From Caprimulgus europaeus (Eukaryota; Chordata; Aves; Caprimulgiformes; Caprimulgidae), in assembly GCA_907165065.1 (NCBI GenBank), contig OU015527.1, positions 19,543,686 to 19,607,685 of the forward strand: DNA of 64,000 nucleotides, written 5' to 3'. How positions within the stretch are numbered: the first letter of the stretch is position 1; the number at the start of each line of letters is the position of its first letter. The notes below the pieces were generated by a model. It made no database searches and was not told the origin of the DNA. It saw only the letters and a program-made list of their open reading frames with translations. The translations under genes and the position numbers were made by a program. Below, in pieces: positions 25,951-36,893 of this stretch.

Positions 25951-27198
25951 AATCATAGAACTGTTCCTGTTGGAAAAGACATTTAAGATAATCCAGTCCA
26001 ACCATTAACCTAACATTGACAAGTCCACTAAACCATGTCCCTAAGCACTACATCTACACATCTTTTAAATACCACCAGGGACAGTGACTCCAGCACATCC
26101 CTGGGCAGCCTGTTCCAGTGCTTGAGAACCCTTTCAGTGAAGAAATTTTTCCTGATATCCAATCTACACCTCCCCTGGCACAACTTGAGGCTGTTTCCTC
26201 TTGTTCTATGTTTGCTGCTTGGGAGAAAGAGACTGACATTCACCTCACTACAACATCCTTTCAGGTAGCTGTAGAGTGATAAGGTCTCCCCTCAGCCTCC
26301 TTTTCTCCAGGCTAAATAATACCAGGTCCCTCAGCCGCTCCTCACAGGACTAGCTCTCTAGACTCTTCACCAGCTTCACTGCCCTTCTTTGGATACACTT
26401 CAACACCTCAATATCTGTCTTGTAGACTGAACACAGAACTCAAGGTGCAGCCTCACCACTGCCAAGTACTGGGGCACAATCACTTCCTTCTTGGCCACCT
26501 CAGCACACTGCTGGCTCATATTCAGCCGGTTGTTGACCAACACCCCCGGGTTCTTTTTTGCCAGGTAGCTTCCTAGACGCCCTCCCCAAGCCTGTAGCAT
26601 TGCATGGGGTTGTTGTGACCCAAGTGCAAGACCCAGGACTTTGCCTTGTTGAATCTCATACAAATGGCCTCAGTCCATTGATTGAGCCTGTCCAGATCTC
26701 CTTGCAGAGCCTTCTTACCCTCAAGCAGATCAACACTCCTGCCCAACTTGGTGTCATATGCAAACTTACTTAAGGGTGTACTCGATCCCCTTGGCGAGAT
26801 CATTGATAAGGATATCAAACAGAGCTGGCCCCAGTACTGAGCCCCAGGGAACACCACTTGTGACTGGCTGCCAACAATTTAAGTCCGTTCACCACAACTC
26901 TTTAGGCCCCACCACCCAGCCAGTTTGCCATCCACAGAAAAGAACACCTATCCAGGCCATGGGCAGTCAGTTTATTCAGGAGAACGTTGTGGAAATGGTG
27001 TCAAAGGCTTTACTAAAGTCTAGATAGATAACATCCACAGCCTTTCCCTCATCTTCTAAGTGGGTCACCTTATCATAGAAGGAGATCAGGTTAGTCAAGC
27101 AACACCTGCTTTTCATAAACCCATGCTGACTAGGCCTGATTGCCCGGTTGTCCTGTGTATGCCGCATGCCCACACTCAAGATGATGAGCTCCATAACA
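25951..27198 (-). mobile_element. older CR1 LINE, 5'-truncated, about 1.25 kb, RT decayed
   Basis: The plus strand opens with AATCATAGAACTG... (reverse complement of a CR1 tail) and continues antisense through the RT domain. Decoded on the minus strand, Q-H-G-F-M-K-S-R-C-C-L-T-N-L and Y-L-D-F-S-K-A-F-D (motif A, catalytic Asp kept) appear near 27,000-27,140. [13 protein letters not shown] type text lies near 26,100-26,170. Several frameshifts separate the segments. It differs from the 22,998-23,891 copy in its tail (CCAACCATTAACCTAACATTGACA on the plus strand) and matches the short fragment at 60,025-60,230, so it belongs to another, older subfamily. Confidence 0.93.
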
Positions 27199-30100
27199 CA
27201 CATGTAAGCATCAGCTTTCAAAGTGTGTGTCTTTCTTGCTGTATTTGCAGCAATCCTTGCATTTTTAATACCAGCTTTCATCCTTGAACTCAGGCCTTCT
27301 AAAGGTCACAATTCTCTGTTACCAACTATAAACAGAACTTATATTACACTTTGCAGAGCACAAAAATAAGGGAACTAGCACTGGTGTGCTGTTAATTCTA
27401 AAACATTTGAGTTTCAAATACCCTCTTTTATATCATCTTAAGCACAGACAGGTTGACAGTGACCTCCTGCCTTTCACCAAAGCAGAAATCAGTATTTTAA
27501 AAACTCTAGTCATTTGTGTTAACTGTTTGGTTTTTGGTTTTTTTTAAAAGAAATGCAAAGCAAGTGACAGAGCGAGTACTTTATTCACTCTTCTGAAACA
27601 TTTACATGAACCTGCATGACAAAAATCCCCTGACGGATCCAACTCTGAGAAGCCGAAGGTTTACAGTCATGCAATGCATTCTAATACATTTAATGCATTA
27701 GTAACTTTTTTCTATTATAATTATTTTTTGTTAGTATTTTGAACCTCACACCCTGTATATAGCCCATAAGGTGCATAAATACACTCTGCTTTTCCTAGTG
27801 GGTTTTAGGTGCTTAGGAAGTGCACAGTCAACTTAGTTTTATGCCTCAATATAATTACTAATAAATTATTTGCCCAAATTTATTTCTGAAAAAAACAAGA
27901 AAACAAACAAGTTATGGAAATACAATTACTTCAGGCAAAACATTGCCTTATGCATATGTGTGCAAATAGAATTACATGACATTATGTAAAGATCTTTACC
28001 TGAATAAATTTTATGTAGATTATTTTATCCAAATATAAAATTTATAATGACTAACACAGGTCAAGCATTTATCTAACAATTTTGTTTGTATAACACCTCT
28101 GAGACAAAACCTTATAAATCTGTACTAATTGATTAGTAAGTCAACACCAAGGCAAGACTACATGGTGTAATTATACAAACAATATATTCCATACATATTA
28201 CATGGCCAATTCTGTTCACTGAGGCTTGGTTTATGACTATTTCGGGTTTATAAGTGCAACTCATACTTTGTTGTATTTAGAGTAAATACAGAAAAGTAAT
28301 TAATCATAGAGTTTAGGAACTCTGCTACTGGTAAATGAGGAGTGTCTGCTCTGCAAGCTGCAGCTGCAAGTCTATCTGCCGTGCTAGGCTGTGTAACTGC
28401 TGTGCTACTGTGTGTGTCACCACTGCTGTCCCAGATCCAAACAGGTATATCTACAAGTGAACAAGAACTTTTTTCTGCTGAAAGGCCATCTTTCAGTATA
28501 CGTACTGAACACAAGCCACTAACATAAGAGAACCACTCTAAGATGTGAAAATATAATCTGATTCACTTAATTAACTAATAGGGTGGAATATATATTAATC
28601 TAAAATAATACTTTATTGGCAAAGGTACCATTTAGAGAAAAGGTGAAATTGAGTAGTATCTATTTTAGTAAATCATAATTGAAACAAATCACTGGGTAAA
28701 GCAGGTTATCTAAATCCTTACTATATTTTTCAGGCTAGCCCGACATGACCCACTTTCTGTCCCTAAATCAATCTCATGCTCAGGCTGTGGCATGGGTAAT
28801 CCATTCAGATATCTGCCTCAGCATACCAAAAAGGTATAAAGGGAACCATCTGGGGAAAGACAAGTTGTCAGATGCAGATTTAAACTAATTGATATACGGG
28901 TTAAAGGAAATCAGATTATAAACAAGAAGGTCATAAGCAAAAACAGTATCTGCTGAAGACAAAGAATAAGTGAGGAAACTGCAAAATACTATACCTGTCC
29001 TTTTTTAATTTCAATGTCTTCTACCACCACTAAGTGGAATAATGCTCACAAAGGTAATCTTTACGAAACAGCAAACTAACTCTCAGGAGGATGAATCAAG
29101 AGGAAGGAAACATATAATGGGAGTATTTCATTTTCTTTTGCCACAAAGAGTGCGCCTGGAGCAAGGTATCATACAGCCATGCTTGAATTAGGGTGCAGTC
29201 CCACCAGATGCATCGTTTTCTCAACTCCTACCTAATTCCGTAGGTTGAGTGCTTTCAGTCTCAGTAAACTATGCTTTCGTGAAGTACAGAGAATGCAAGA
29301 TACGGTTTTATTTTGTACCAAAGACTAAAAAATTTTGCTTAAATCAGTGGTGTCAAAGAGAACCATCCCACAGAGCTGCTACATCTTGTTATGAAAATTC
29401 CCAGAAGGCTGAGAAGCAAGCCAACAAGACACACCCAGTGGTGCAGCATTACATAACTATACCTGCTTCGGCCTGGACTTGGTTTGACCTTGTTCCTGTG
29501 GCACCTGCACCACAGTTAACATGTCCTAAGAGACTCAGCTTTTCCAAGTCCCTGGTGCCACACACCAGACTGAAATAAAAGAGAGGTAAAAATAAAATAA
29601 AAGTATCAGTAAAAATTTTCCATGTGGCTTGACACAGGGTAGACTCATTGCAGAAAAGCCTGGTTTAGGCAGGAAGCTCTACTCTCTCTCCGTCATTTTT
29701 TTAATCCATTGCTGGGTTTGAATATCCTCATGGATTAAGGCTGTGGAAGATGTGTCAAGAATCCAGCAATTTGCACATTCTAGAATGCAAATCAAGTTTT
29801 CCAGTCACTTCCTCACTTCCCTTCCCTTTCATTTTAAGATAAAAGAGATACATAAATCCATCAGAGAACAGAACTCTGAGGTTTGAGGTATTCAACCTCA
29901 GCTTCAACTTAAACAAAAAAGCCCACATGAAAAGGATTTTAAAATGCTTCATATCAACAAAACAACACTCATCATGGAGTAATTTTATTTTGTCCGCTTT
30001 TAATATATTATATGTAACTTAACTTTAGATTTGCAACAGAATGGGTCTTTTCAAGAGGCATCACATCTTGGAAAGCAAATTAAGTTATGCTTGTTTGCCA

Positions 30101-31081
30101 AGCTGCCCACTGTCTTGCCTTATAAAAAACAAATGGGACTGAATACTTCACTAAAAAGGCTTGATACTTCATCTTTGCATGCAAATACTCCAACAAAATG
30201 TTTTTGTTTACAGATTTTTCTCAAGAATGTAACATGCCAAACAAGACATAAATCAGCGGTGTAAAAAAAGTAGTAAAGTAAAAATAGTAATTAAATTAAT
30301 TCACAAATATATCTGCTGAGTAAGAAAGGTGGTAAGTACTGCAATCTATCTGCAAAGTTGGATTTTTATTATGGGTGTCAAACAAACCCTGAACAGAAAG
30401 AATTTAAAATATTTTGCAAATATCTTTTGAGTTTGCCCACTTACGTTACCAAACCACTAAACTATAACCACACTATCTTTCCAGAAGAAAGAGATAGTAC
30501 TGTAGTACTGTACTAATTTCAGATTTCATTTCCTACTAAAAAAAAAAGCATAACTATGAAGTCTATATCTGGTTTAGAGTTAGGAGAGAAAAATGCTGGC
30601 TGAAGAAGCAAAGCAGAGCATGAACTAAGCAAGCTTAAACAGTGAATGCTACTTACGCTTACCTTCTAATAAGGATATGCAGGTTACAAAAAAACAAAAA
30701 AAAACCAAAAAACAAACAAAGTCCTGTCACTTACTAAAAGTATCTTTAAATAACCTGCAGTTTTAATACTAACATCCGCCCTCCTGACTTCACATCCTGA
30801 AACAGAGAAAATGGAAGGCGAAATATTTGATTTCTTACAATGGGTGGTGCAGAATGAATGACACTGTCACCACAGACAAGTCCCAAGTTTTCCCACAAAA
30901 AACTTTCTACAAAAGACTTTGTGGGATACTCTAGAATGTGCAGTGCTATGAAACAGCAAAAAATAGTTTCCTCTTTTTTGAACCAAAATGTCTATTTCCC
31001 TACTGAGTCACAGTATAAAAGATGCTCTAAATAACTGACTTGCTACCAGAAAGAAAGCTTTGCTACTTTTGTGATCCATTT
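27199..31081. other. AT-rich unique sequence, no supported gene
   Basis: No repeat family found. A plus-strand open frame at 29249-29578 (109 codons) runs into several AATAAA words at about 29,575-29,600, which could mark an unspliced transcript end but has no other support. An A-rich CAAA-type tract lies at 30686-30720. Confidence 0.5.
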
Positions 31082-32112
31082 TGTCAGGTTTACATGGAAA
31101 GCTTTTGGTAACAGGGTGGTTGCAGGGGTGACTTCTGTGAGAAGACACTAGAAGCCATCCCCATGTCCAACAGAGCCAATGCCAGCTGGCTCCATGACAG
31201 ACCTGCCACTGGCCAAAGCTGAGCCATCAGTAACACTGGTAGCACCTCTGTGATAACATATTTAAGAAGCTGCAACAGCAGCTGGAAGGGAAGAACAAGA
31301 AAATGTGAGAGAAACAGCTCTGCTGTTTATCAACCAAGATCAGTACAGAAGGAAGGGGAAGAGGTGCTCCAGGTGCTAGAGCAGAGATTTCCCTGCAGCC
31401 TGTGGTGAAGACCATGGTCAGGCAGGCTGTGCCTCTGCAGCCCACAGAGGTTAACAGGAGAGTAGATACATGCAGCTCGTGGAGGACTCCACACCAAAGC
31501 AGGTGGATGTGCCCTGTAGGAATCTGTGACCCCATGGACCACCCACGCAGGAGGAAGTTTGCTGGCAGGACTTGTGACCCCACAGGGGACCCACGCTGGA
31601 GCAGTCCATTCCTGAAGGACTGCACCCCAAGGAAAGGGCCCATGCTGAAGCAGTTCTTAAAGAAGTGCATTCCGTAGGGAGGACCCAACATTGGAAAAGT
31701 CTGTGAAGGACTGTATTCCATGAGAGGGGCACCTCACTGGACCCAAGCAAGAGTGTGAGGAGGAAGAAGCAGCAGAGACAATGTGCTATGACCTGACCAC
31801 AACCCCAATTCCCCATCCCCCTGTGCCACTCACAGGAGGGAGACAGAAGAATCAGGTGTGAAGCTGAGCCTAGGAAGAAGGAGTAGGTGGAAGGCAGTTT
31901 TAGTTTTGTTTTTATTACTATCATACTCTGTTATTAATTGGCAACAAATCAATTTTCTGCAAGTTAAGCCGATTATGGTAACTGTTGAGTGATCTCCTTG
32001 TCCCTATCTCACTCCATGAACTTTTCATTGAATTTTCTCTCCTTGTCAGGAAGAGGGAGTGATAGAGCCGTTTGGTGGGCACCTAACAGCGAGCTAAGGT
32101 CAACTCATCACA
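31082..32112 (+). mobile_element. solo LTR of an avian endogenous retrovirus, about 1.03 kb
   Basis: The segment starts TGTCAGGTTTACATGG and ends GGTCAACTCATCACA, giving the TG...CA ends of an LTR. The text between matches an LTR type I know to be common in bird genomes: a TATA-like ACATATTTAAG near 31,256, a GC-richer middle with imperfect repeats of 'GGACCCACGCTGGAGCAG' style (about 31,495-31,720), and a segment near 31,905-31,960 where the poly(A) signal has decayed (CAACAAAT). No internal gag/pol/env sequence flanks it, so it is a solo LTR left by recombination. The five bases on each side (CATTT and GTCAG) do not match, so no target duplication is visible. The 164-codon minus-strand frame inside is antisense to the repeats and not a gene. 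Confidence 0.85.
31495..31720 (+). repeat. diverged tandem units inside the LTR
   Basis: Four or more units of roughly 40-60 bases, each containing a form of 'GACCC..G.GGAG/AAG' followed by a 'G..GGACTG..CCC' segment. They are related but much diverged from each other. They are part of this LTR family and explain the open frames on both strands. Confidence 0.6.
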
Positions 32113-35100
32113 GTCAGGGATTAAAAATGCCTATTCTGTTCAGGAAGCCTCTGTGCCAAGATGCTTCTTGGTTCACCTTCAGAAATTAGTCCCCACATTG
32201 AGCTGGTCCCATCACACAGGCCCACAGACAGCCTTCAGATCAACAGAGCCCCTCAGTTCTTCCCTCTAGCATGAACTCTACAAAAAGAAGGTCTTGCTCA
32301 CAGACTATAGAGACTTCAGAACACTTCTGAACTCTAAATACCTGAATTTTAGATTGCACTGACCCATACTTGAAGAGGTTATGTATTCACTGCACAAGTG
32401 AAACCCTGCAAATTAAAAGTTTAAGGTAAATTAGTCTTTGTGTGTTTCATGGTCAAAGAAGATAGGGACACAGTTAAAGGTTACTTTATCTAGGTTCCCT
32501 AGTTTTATACCTTTCGAAGTCTAATTAAGTTAAGGTCATTCTCTGAAGTGAGATGAGCAAGTTTTGGGGTTTTTTTAAGAAAAAACAGATTTTGCTAAAA
32601 TATCATGACAATGATGATGATGCAAAGGTGACTCACTGAAAGCTATCTCAAATTTCCTAGACCTTAAAAAAAAAACCACCCCACAACAAAACCAGTCTCC
32701 TGATATTCTGATATTGAAATAACTTTTCTTTCTCAATACCTTTGGTCAAATAGGCCAGGACATCAGGTATTCAGCATCCCTGACATAAAGTCAAGGGAAG
32801 GAAATGAAGAAATGAAAACAAGGTTCAGAAAATAAATCCTTTTTAATTATTGCTACTATCCTTTTCCTCTCTAATCTTCTAAATCAAGCACTGAACATCT
32901 GCAACACTATAGAGAGATTAAATGGATAGCACAGACAGATGACCTTCAGTTTGTATCTGCTAACCTGCTTCTAGTCATATTTCTGAAAGAGAAATTCATG
33001 TGTAAGCACATTTTCCTTGACCACCATCCTGCTTACACATACTCTATAACATGTGAATTAAAGAACCAGTGGTAGAATCTGTAAACTTTGTCATTTTCAT
33101 TCTACTTCATTTGTTTAAAGAAAAAAAGAAAAAAAACACAAAGAAAACACCCAAAAAAAACGGCATACTATGAATGAAAACACAATACACTACTCCTTGG
33201 TTTATAACTCTTCATGACAGCTGAACAGAAAGCGCTTGCTGGGACTTCTACGCAAACCAGGAGCTCTATGAAGAGCAGCAATTCTTGGTAAACTCTCTCA
33301 AAGTACTCTGGCTTGCACAGGATGCAAACTGAACGCTGAGCAGAACCAACTGATGTGCATGTTCTGTAATGTTTGGAGTACTTCTGCCAAAACCACTTAC
33401 ACTGTGAAGATGCAAACTATAATACTTAACAGCTGTGTTGAGAAAAGCACAGGCAACCCAGGACACCTAGGAACCGACCAGGACATATGTTGTGCAGGGT
33501 CTTTTTGCTTTTCTTTGATTTGCAAGACAGAAATTCCAAATAGGAAGCCCCTTGTGCAATACCCTACAGATTGGGTGTGTCATTGCACCCTTTCCAAACA
33601 AATTGCACTAGGGCTCTTGAAGGGCACTGCCAAGACAAACAGGTAAGAGGCAAAAGACAGCCTCAGAAACACTAGTATGACCTAATATAATCTCCAATAG
33701 TGGACATGGGTTGCCTATGATTGAGACAAATTAATTCCTGGAAAAGCTCAGTACTGTTTTTATGAATATCAGGTGATGCTGTTTACCAGTTAAGCTTAGA
33801 CAGCACATATGGGATGCAAAAAAAAATATATTATACAGCTGCCTACCTCAGCAAATCCCACAAGGAGAGCAGGAAAACATAGCCAGGACACATACTCAGT
33901 GCTCTCCGGAATACAGCAGCTTTGTCTTTGGGGATTACACACAGTATTGCAAACTGATTCCTTTTTCTTTTACTCTCAAATTACTCACTGTTTCTCTAGG
34001 CCTCATTACTCACCTTGTATATTGTGTGTTTGGAAACCTTGCTCCTGGAGTGCTAAAGACATTTGCATAAGGATCTATGCCTCAGAATAAACACTTTTAA
34101 CTATCACAATAATTTAACTGTTTTTGAGTAATGAAGTAGAGCATTTTTCAGATTTCAATTTTTTAATGTCTTTACATTTAGCCCAGAAAAAATAATGAAA
34201 TTTTAATAGAAAGAGGGAACTCTGATCACCAATAGGTTCCCATAATCTTGTTACAGTAACTTGCAACTGATAGACTCAATCACCTTAACACACCAGAGAT
34301 CGATCAACCAATCCCATAAAGAAAAAAATGTTGCCCAGCACTCAGTCACGTTAAAAAAAAAAAAGCTGCATTCAAGAAATTGATTAAGCATTCCCAAGAG
34401 ATTTTTCATTTACCAATTTGCCCAGCTGATATGCAGACGTGAAAAAATACAGGGATGGATATAAGGAAGTGATAAGCCTAAGATGGTAGTTGAAATAAAA
34501 AAGATAGGGAGCTTCTATGAGTATTTATCTACACTGTCTGAAAATAAATTATGTACTTGCAGATCGTACATAAACTGAGCTTTCAAACGTCACTTATTAC
34601 AATATTAAAATTGTCAAACGACTCCAGAACACTGAAAAGTATTTCCTGAACAAACGTTTCTTCTCCATTTGCAAGGAAGATGGGAGGAAGGGTAATTGAG
34701 GAAACAAGAGATGCTAGCCATGTGATAACATGTATTAACGCTAGACAAGGAAAGGGAGGCTTACCTCTTCAAAAACACTTGAACCAGTAAAACCACTAAA
34801 GTTGTTTTCAAAGCCGTGTTTGCATTTTAGTCATGGTCTTCCTCTTCCTCTTTCTTTTTCTATCCTTGACTCAAGCTAGATGAAACCTTTGGGAAAAAAA
34901 AGCCATTTTCCACACATATTTTCTGCACAGAGCCAAAATACAATCTGAAAAAGAACAATCACACTTCAAAATACTTGAAAAATAAGTATTTCCAGGTGAT
35001 ACATTTTTATAGGTTTGTTTTTTAATAGGGTTCTTAAAGGTATTTTTCCTCAGGACTCACTGAGTTGTCATGTTGCTGATGCTTATTCCACAGAACCAAA

Positions 35101-36233
35101 TTAAGCTGGCTACAACCATGCTGAGAATTCACAGAGAGCTCAGAAAGGAACGTGTTTGAAGAGTAAGTGCCTGAACTTTCTTGAGCTGCCAACTCCCAAA
35201 CAAGCAGCAACACAGCCAAAATAAAACATACCTTCCAGCTGCAAAAAAACCAAAACTCTACTATAATACTGGAAATAGAAACAAATCAGTGGGATTGTTT
35301 TAGCATGCTCTGACATATCCACACTGGGAGACTCCTCTCCAGGCTTTCTAATAAGCAAATAAAAAAAGTTACCCACATGACATCGGTATGCAATTTTTTT
35401 CATCTTTTTGGTGGTTTACCTTGGCTAGCTGCCAAACGTCAAACAATTCAAAAGTTATTGACAATAACACCTTATACCTCAGTTTGAGTTAGGTACACTT
35501 TCTATGTCCTTTACACAAGATTGGCTAAACATTAGCACAATGCAACCTTTTCTATCTACACAGTTCAAAAAGATTTCTAGAGCTGACATTCAGCACTTGC
35601 AGGATGTAAGTCAAAGGACCAGTCTAATATCAGTCTGAGATTTAGCCTTAATAACTCTGAATCTATTTAAAAATGCAAGGCAATTATTAGCCAATAATAC
35701 ACTTGGAACTCCTTAAAAAACAGTAAGCAGCTGGTAGCTTTCACTAACAAAAGATATGCTTACGGAACAAGAATTGCATTCATTAATAAAGGTGACTCTT
35801 TATTCCCAGTGAGTCACATGCTTTTTAGGAAATATCCTAAAAACTCACTTGAATTATTTGAGAAAATTATAAAGTAATTTTAAGTCAATTTCTTTTAATT
35901 CCTCTAACTAGTAAGTAAGACATTTAAATTACAGCACTGAAAGGAAACTGAACTGAAAAATATTTCTAACATAGGTTCTTTTGTTAAGCTATGTCTTAAG
36001 TTTCCTGCTGTTCTTCCTCTGTAATTGAATGGCAACTAAGAAGTACAATTATATACTTCACAGTTAAATATATACCTAGAAAATGCTGGTGAGTGAAATG
36101 TAAGAAAAATAATTTTTCTTTTTAAATTCACGCTACTAAAGTTCAAGCACATGATTTAAAAAAAACCCCAAACAAACAAAAAGGCATTTCAAATATTTAT
36201 TTCTCGGGATCCAATGACAATAAATGTTAATAC
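32113..36233. other. AT-rich unique sequence, no supported gene
   Basis: No repeat family or exon supported. An A-rich tract lies at 33117-33161. A plus-strand open frame ends at a GTAAGAGG donor-like word near 33,642, but no convincing exon start precedes it. A CAAA-type tract (36157-36182) lies just before the CR1 pair. Confidence 0.5.
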
Positions 36234-36320
36234 AATCACAGGATGACAGAATGGTTGAGGCTGAAAGGAACTTCTAGAGGTCATTCAGACCAAAAGGCCT
36301 ACTGATTTCCCCCCTGTGCC
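36234..36320 (-). mobile_element. short CR1 3' tail fragment
   Basis: The plus strand reads AATCACAGGATGACAGAATGG followed by TTGAGGCTGAAAGGAACTTCTAGAGGTCAT-type text. This is the reverse complement of a CR1 3' end (element on the minus strand). Homology fades after about 36,300, so only the last 70-90 bases of the element remain. It faces the plus-strand CR1 that follows. Confidence 0.75.
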
Positions 36321-36384
36321 CATTGCCTCTTGGAAGGAAGAGAAATTTTATATACTTACACTCTATGATCCACAAAATAAGATC

Positions 36385-36893
36385 ATATGCTAGATTATGT
36401 TCCAGTTCAAGAGAGATGGGGAACTCCTGGAGTACCCTGGAGAGAGTCCAGTGGAGGACTACAAAGATGACTAAAGGTCTGGAGCATATTTCTTATGAGG
36501 AAAGACTGAGAGAGCTGGGTCTATTCAGCCTAGAGAAGAGAAGACTGAGAGGGGACCTTATCAATGTCTATAAATATCTAAAGGGCACACGTCAAGAGGA
36601 TGGGGCCAGACTCTTTTCAGTGGTGGCCAGCGAGAGGACAGGGGGCAACGGGCACAAGCTAGAATATGGGAGGTTCTGCTTAAACATGAGGAAACATGAG
36701 AAAAAACTTTACTGTGAGGGTGTCAGAGCACTGGAACAGGCTGCCCAGAGAGGTTGTGGAGTCACTGTCTCTGGAGATGTTCAAAACCTGCCTTGATGCA
36801 GTTCGGTGCAACTTGCTCTAGCTGAACCTGCTTTGGCAGGGGGGTTGGGCTAGAGGTCCCTTCCAACCCCTGCCATTCTATGATTCTGTGATT
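36385..36893 (+). mobile_element. CR1 LINE, 5'-truncated, about 0.5 kb
   Basis: Plus-strand copy of the ORF2 C-terminus and tail, with text [31 protein letters not shown], then the terminal GGTCCCTTCCAACCCCTGCCATT and ATTCTATGATTCTGTGATT. Near 36,685-36,702 AACATGAGG is partly duplicated (AACATGAGGAAACATGAG), which shifts the frame, so the final part reads out of frame. It is closer in subfamily to the copy at 56,986-57,838 than to the one at 7255-8980. Confidence 0.93.

Noticed and set aside
27600..27700. Minus-strand short frame ending in TGAATAAA with several CpGs, resembling a gene end
   Set aside because: No acceptor or pyrimidine tract upstream, and a stop lies only about 30 codons back. 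Probably chance.
31227..31924. Minus-strand open frames of 157 and 164 codons
   Set aside because: They lie antisense within the LTR and follow from its GC-richer tandem units.
33353..33646. 97-codon plus-strand frame ending near a GTAAGAGG word
   Set aside because: No clear acceptor, no domain, and composition like its surroundings.
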